DNA from: Castanea sativa
Lineage: Eukaryota; Streptophyta; Magnoliopsida; Fagales; Fagaceae
DNA: 64,000 bases
Direction of reading: 5' to 3'
Assembly (NCBI RefSeq): GCF_040712315.1
Contig: NC_134016.1
Location: 496,001-560,000, forward strand
Positions 59,481-64,000 of this stretch are shown piece by piece. A model generated the notes under the pieces. That model ran no database searches and was not told the origin of the DNA. It saw only the letters and a program-made list of their open reading frames with translations. Position 1 is the stretch's first letter, and every line of letters begins with the position of its first letter. The position numbers and the translations under genes are program-made.

Positions 59481-62400
59481 ATGGCGGCGAAGGTTCCGAT
59501 TAAGGGTAAACGGAACATCCTCATCACCAGTGCCTTGCCTTATGTCAACAATGTCCCCCATCTTGGAAACATTATCGGTTGTACGTATCTCTTAATAATT
59601 ATAATATTCCTTTCCATTATTATTAGCAAGCATGTAGGGTACAAAACAAAACAAAACAGACCCAATTTTCCTTTTATCTGTATTTGGTGTGTTGGCAGGT
59701 GTGCTTAGTGCTGATGTGTTTGCTCGCTATTGCCGACTCCGAGGCTACAATGCCTTGTACATATGTGGAACTGATGAGTACGGGACAGCTACTGAGACTA
59801 AAGCTCTGGAAGAGAACTGCTCCCCTAAGCAGATTTGCGACAAGTAACTTTACTTAATCTTCACTTCTTTTTCTAGTTTAACTTCTCATTCAATATTGTT
59901 TCTATGACTTACTACTATTCTTTTAATATGCTAAATCCAAATGTACCCATTTTAAAGATTCAATTCTCTTGGGACATATTAAGTATTTGAATATGGGGAT
60001 GTTTTCCAACAGAAATGAAGATGACAGATTACCTTTCTGCGCAATTGTGATATAGATAGAGAAAATGAAAAGACACCATGGTCTGTTTGGTTCATGTTTT
60101 TAAAACAAGTATTTTGTTTTTAAATAAATAATAATTAAAAAAAGAGAGAACAATTAAAAACATGTTACTGAACTTCTACTTGCTGTCTAGAAACTGTTTT
60201 AAAAACTACTTTCTGAAAAAACACAACCAAACAGCCCAAAAATGTACTTTTCTTGGTTGCTAAGTGAACTTTGCAATGAATATGGTGATCAAATTATTAT
60301 AGGACCATTTGTAACTCCATTTATGCTTTAGGTACAGGCGATGTGAAATTCTTTTTCTCAGTTTTAGTCCCTGAAGATCAGAAGAAAAATAAAATTATAA
60401 AGGAATGATTAGTAGAAAAAGAGGTTCAATATGTTTTCTGGAACTTTCTCAAACACACGACTGCATATATTAGCATGATTGTGATTTCATGGCCCCACAC
60501 TCATTTTTATAACCTTGTCCAGGACTCCAATTGAGTTTTAAGAGAAAAAATGACCGTGATTATTATAAGTTGATTCTGTTTGACTTGATCATGCTATACT
60601 GGGCTTAGTAGCTTGAGTAATATTTGGGCTTACCTTTCTGGAGCTTTTCTATTTTCTTTATTTAACGTATGATATCAAATTTCAATTTGTTTGCTGATAC
60701 TTCTCAATTTACTAAGTTACTTATTATTGGATAACGTGGTATGTTTCTCTTAGCTATTCCTTGTCTTTAATGTTTTTCATTTTTTTTCTTCTTCTTTCAA
60801 TGCTTTTATGGATGTTTTAAAATAATATACTCCTCAAGCTATTCATCAGTCCATCTTATGTGTTTTGCATTTACAGATACCATGCTATTCATAAGGAAGT
60901 CTATGACTGGTTCAGTATAAGTTTTGATAAATTTGGGCGTACCTCGACCCCACAACAGACGGAAATTTGCCAAGCGATTTTTAATAAAATTTTGGAGAAC
61001 AATTGGCTTTCTGAGAATTCAATGCAGCAAGTATGATTTATTTTCTTGTTAATACTTGGTGTGATTCTGTACATGATAACATTCTCGACCACTCTATTCT
61101 TTTATGCAAGAAAAAGAAAAAGAAGACTTCTCTATTCTTGTTTAGTTGTCCAATTATTGGATATTTTTCTGGTGTCTCCTTTTTGTTCTACAGCTTTTTT
61201 ATTGTGGTCAATTATACTTTAATGGTGATAAATTTATTTAACCTCTTGTTACTAACACTTTATTCATACCATATTCAGCTTTACTGCGATACATGCAAAA
61301 GGTTCTTAGCTGACCGGCTTGTGGAGGGTACTTGCCCAAAAGAAGGGTGCAATTACCAGTCTGCCCGAGGAGATCAATGTGAAAATTGTGGCAGTCTTTT
61401 GAATCCGACAGAGTTAAAAGATCCTAGGTGCAAGGTACAAAACTTACTTCTAATATTGAGGTCTCTATTCTGTATTATCAAATTCTAAATGAGAAACCTG
61501 ATTGTATGAAATGTTATCCATGTTGCACATTCAGCTTTTTAAAATATGTAGTTTGTCCAAAAAAGACATTTTATCTCAGACATTTGATTGTTTCTCTTTC
61601 AAATGAATAAAATTTTCATCCTCTGATTGTTTTGGTTGTTACGTTTTGAAGCTATAAACCAAATTTAAATCATTATGAAACAAGGAACTTTTATTGCAAG
61701 CCAATTATATTACAAGAAAACTAGTGCTTAGTAATCATTTTCCTGACTAACTTATGAATTTCTAGTCAGAAAACTTACTTTAGGTTTAATTGAGTCCTAA
61801 TTTGGTTTCTTGGGCCTAGCTCTTGTTGGGGCCTGTTTCAGAGCCCTCAGCATCATATTTTTCTTCCATAATTTTCTGAGAAGAAGAAAAACTATTAAAA
61901 AAAAGAAAGAAAGCTACTGTCAGTAGATGTATGATATTATGTCATTTTGTTTTATTTATAAATTTCTTATAGTTGATCCATGAGCTTTGTCTGCTAACAG
62001 GTCTGTCAGACGACACCACACATTCGTGACACAAACCACCTGTTTCTTGAACTCCCCTTGTTGAAGGACAAATTGGAAGAATACATCAACAAAATGTCGG
62101 TGGCTGGATCTTGGAGCCAGAATGCTATTCAAACAACAAATGCCTGGCTTAAAGAAGGGCTGAAATCACGATGTATTACCAGGGATCTGAAGTGGGGGGT
62201 TCCAGTTCCACTTGAGAGATTTAGTGATAAGGTTATTAGTTGTTGATAGACGAACATGCTGAATTCATGCTAGCGTCTTCAAGTTTTATCTCAAATTTTG
62301 GCAAATTGACCTTTTTATTTACTTGTGGTGGATAGGTTTTCTATGTCTGGTTTGATGCGCCTATCGGATATGTTTCTATTACTGCTTGCCACACACCTGA

Positions 62401-63943
62401 ATGGGAGAAGTGGTGGAAGAATCCTGAAGATGTAGAGTTGTATCAGTTTATGGGCAAGGACAATGTGCCCTTCCACACTGTAAGTGATTTTTTGTTAAAA
62501 TTTTCTGATAACTTTAAGAAGAGGGCAAGATACTAACTCAAAGTACTAAGATTACTTAGAATGTTATATTTTTTTTTTTGTCAGATATATGCTTATCAAT
62601 GTTTTTCCCCCCAGCTGAGAAACTAAAGTTTAATTATTTTTAAAAAAAATCTTCTTACAGCCACACATCTATGTTATTCTTTTCCATGTTTTTAGTTTTT
62701 GCCGGCTACTTCTAATTTTTCTTTTTGTCTTTTTGGTTAGATATTTCCAGAAATGTACGTAGTCTTTGCATCTTGTAAATAACATACAATTTGTTATTGC
62801 GTCTTAATGTTTTTAAAAGTTTACAGTAACCATTGTATCTTTTAAATAACAATAACATACAAGAGTTATTGCATATAATTTTAGAACCTTGCGGCAGTCA
62901 CTAAGTTGGTATGTTTTCTTTTGGGTCATAGGTAGGTGTAAATCTTGTCTCACCCTTATGAGGATTTATATCTTGTATTATTGTGCTAGCAACTTGTTGA
63001 CTTGTAATTTTAGTGTAACCACACAACCAATTTTCTTTGTTAAAATCCTCTACACTTTCCAAATATTGATTGCTATCGACTTAAGTTAGATGACATGACA
63101 CTCGAATCTAAATTGCTATTAAATCAAATCTAATGAGATGAGACTTTGTGAAGTTATTGTACTAATGGTTAAAATAAAAACTGTTGTTTTGTCATTGTCA
63201 ATGTTAATGCAAGTTCAATAGCAGGGAGCAGCAGAGTTTAATTAGTTCACCTAATTGGTCTCATAGATACTGCATGCAGGACTCATGAAATTTTTGGCTT
63301 CAGAATTTAGGTTTATTTATTATTTCTTATGAACTGTACATAAGGTGGCAACTTGTGGCTCCCCTCATGAAGTGGGGGTCACTAGTTCGAATCTCCCCTT
63401 TGGGGTATAAAAAAAACCTTTGGTTGTAGTGGTAGATGTTTTGAGCTTAGTAAACGTTTGGTTGTCCTTTTTTTTTTTCCATCATTGTCATGGAGACTTA
63501 TGGTTTGGCTCCTCAAGGTTGTGGGGACTGCTTTTTTTCTTCCCCTGCACCCTTTTTTACTGTTACCATATTCTTGTTTTAGGTGATGTTTCCATCTACA
63601 CTTCTTGGAACTGGTGAAAATTGGACTTTAATGAAGACTATCAGTGTCACTGAATACTTGAATTATGAAGCAGGTTAGCCAACTATTTTGTAGCAGTTTA
63701 GCTGATTCGCGATGGTGGTCAATTTATCGGTCAATTGATGGATGATTGATCAATTACCTTCTCTTTTACATAGCAATGATGTTTCTCATTCAAACATCTT
63801 GAACTAGATGAATTTTCATTTGGATGGTTTCTGTAGGAAAGTTTTCTAAGAGTAAAGGTATTGGAGTCTTTGGCAATGATGCAAAAGATACAAACATTCC
63901 AGTAGAAGTATGGAGATATTACTTACTAACTAATAGGCCTGAG
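59481..63943 (+). CDS. Methionyl-tRNA synthetase, cytosolic, 5' part (3' end beyond the window)
   Basis: Eight plus-strand exons: 59481-59580, 59699-59843, 60877-61030, 61279-61434, 62001-62231, 62336-62479, 63583-63673 and 63837-63943. All have GT..AG ends and consistent phases, encoding residues 1-376 and continuing past the window. The start is the ATG of [20 protein letters not shown]. The class I HIGH-type motif is HLGN (27-30). The zinc knob has CDTC (136-139), C152, C157, CENC (167-170) and C184. The KMSKS-type loop reads KFSKSKG (342-348). There is no transit peptide, which fits the cytosolic enzyme that charges initiator and elongator tRNA-Met. Plant forms are about 800 residues, with a C-terminal tRNA-binding domain not reached here. 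A leader intron (about 58968-59148, GT..TTTTGCAG) is possible. No defects are seen. Confidence 0.95.
60078..60238. mobile_element. Small MITE in MetRS intron 2
   Basis: ggtctgtttggttcatg at the left and acaaccaaacagccc at the right are inverted repeats. The element is about 160 bp and non-coding, with ends resembling Tourist/Harbinger MITEs. A 3-bp target duplication is not clear. Confidence 0.5.
63335..63415 (+). mobile_element. SINE-like segment in MetRS intron 6
   Basis: ggtcactagttcgaatctcccc is a good polymerase III B-box context, and aaggtggcaacttgtggctc lies about 40 bp upstream. An A-rich run follows. Only the tRNA-like part is recognisable. Confidence 0.45.
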
Positions 63944-64000
63944 GTAAGCAGCATATATTTATTACTTTTTTTAATAAGAATTAATGCTGGGTTCTACTAA

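Noticed and set aside
1..64000. CRISPR arrays, bacterial operons, toxin or defence islands
   Set aside because: Nothing of the kind is visible; gene structure is eukaryotic throughout.

Overview
The window is nuclear DNA of a flowering plant. It has AT-rich intergenic sequence, genes split by GT..AG introns, TA and GA microsatellites, and dense transposons of several plant classes (FAR1-type Mutator-like elements, Ty1-copia, hAT, tRNA-derived SINEs, LINE tails). Gene content fits a eudicot. A woody rosid, perhaps Fagales, is a guess from the look of the SINEs and is not proven.

Five host genes can be read: (1) a two-domain LEA_2/LEA14-type desiccation protein (1155-2228, minus); (2) a chloroplast RAP-domain protein in three exons (27032-31638, minus); (3) an APS2-like, probably non-catalytic ADP-glucose pyrophosphorylase homologue in nine exons (41199-44141, minus); (4) a plastid 6,7-dimethyl-8-ribityllumazine synthase in eight exons (46731-50785, minus); (5) the first eight coding exons of cytosolic methionyl-tRNA synthetase (59481 to beyond 63943, plus), which runs off the window. 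Exon joins were made by hand from GT/AG sites, reading frame and family knowledge.

Layout. 1-3.6 kb: the LEA gene, its 5'UTR intron and its promoter (TATA box and ABRE). 3.6-25.3 kb: a repeat-built region. The LEA 5' flank, without the coding sequence, occurs three times (about 2268-11165, 11632-13433 and 22490-25290). It is broken by a 0.7 kb MULE-like element, a 5.2 kb MULE with a perfect 9-bp target-site duplication (TSD), a 9 kb MULE-like element and a 0.93 kb hAT element with a perfect 8-bp TSD. The paralogous copies supply empty sites, so insertions can be ordered. 25.3-32 kb: the RAP gene, with a LINE tail in its large intron. 33.4-40.2 kb: a Harbinger-like element that carries a fragment resembling a PRA1 gene and has a decayed copia element nested inside it. 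41-51 kb: the APS2-like and lumazine synthase genes. 51-58.7 kb: LINE, SINE and MITE debris plus tandem and segmental duplications, the last of which duplicated the proximal promoter of the MetRS gene. 58.7-64 kb: MetRS.

The host genes do not form a pathway. The RAP, APS2-like and lumazine synthase products are all expected in plastids, but a functional link is not implied. I see no new defence, toxin or biosynthetic system. The most unusual structure is the three-copy LEA promoter array, with hairpin arms and lost TATA boxes in the extra copies, used as a landing pad by successive transposons.
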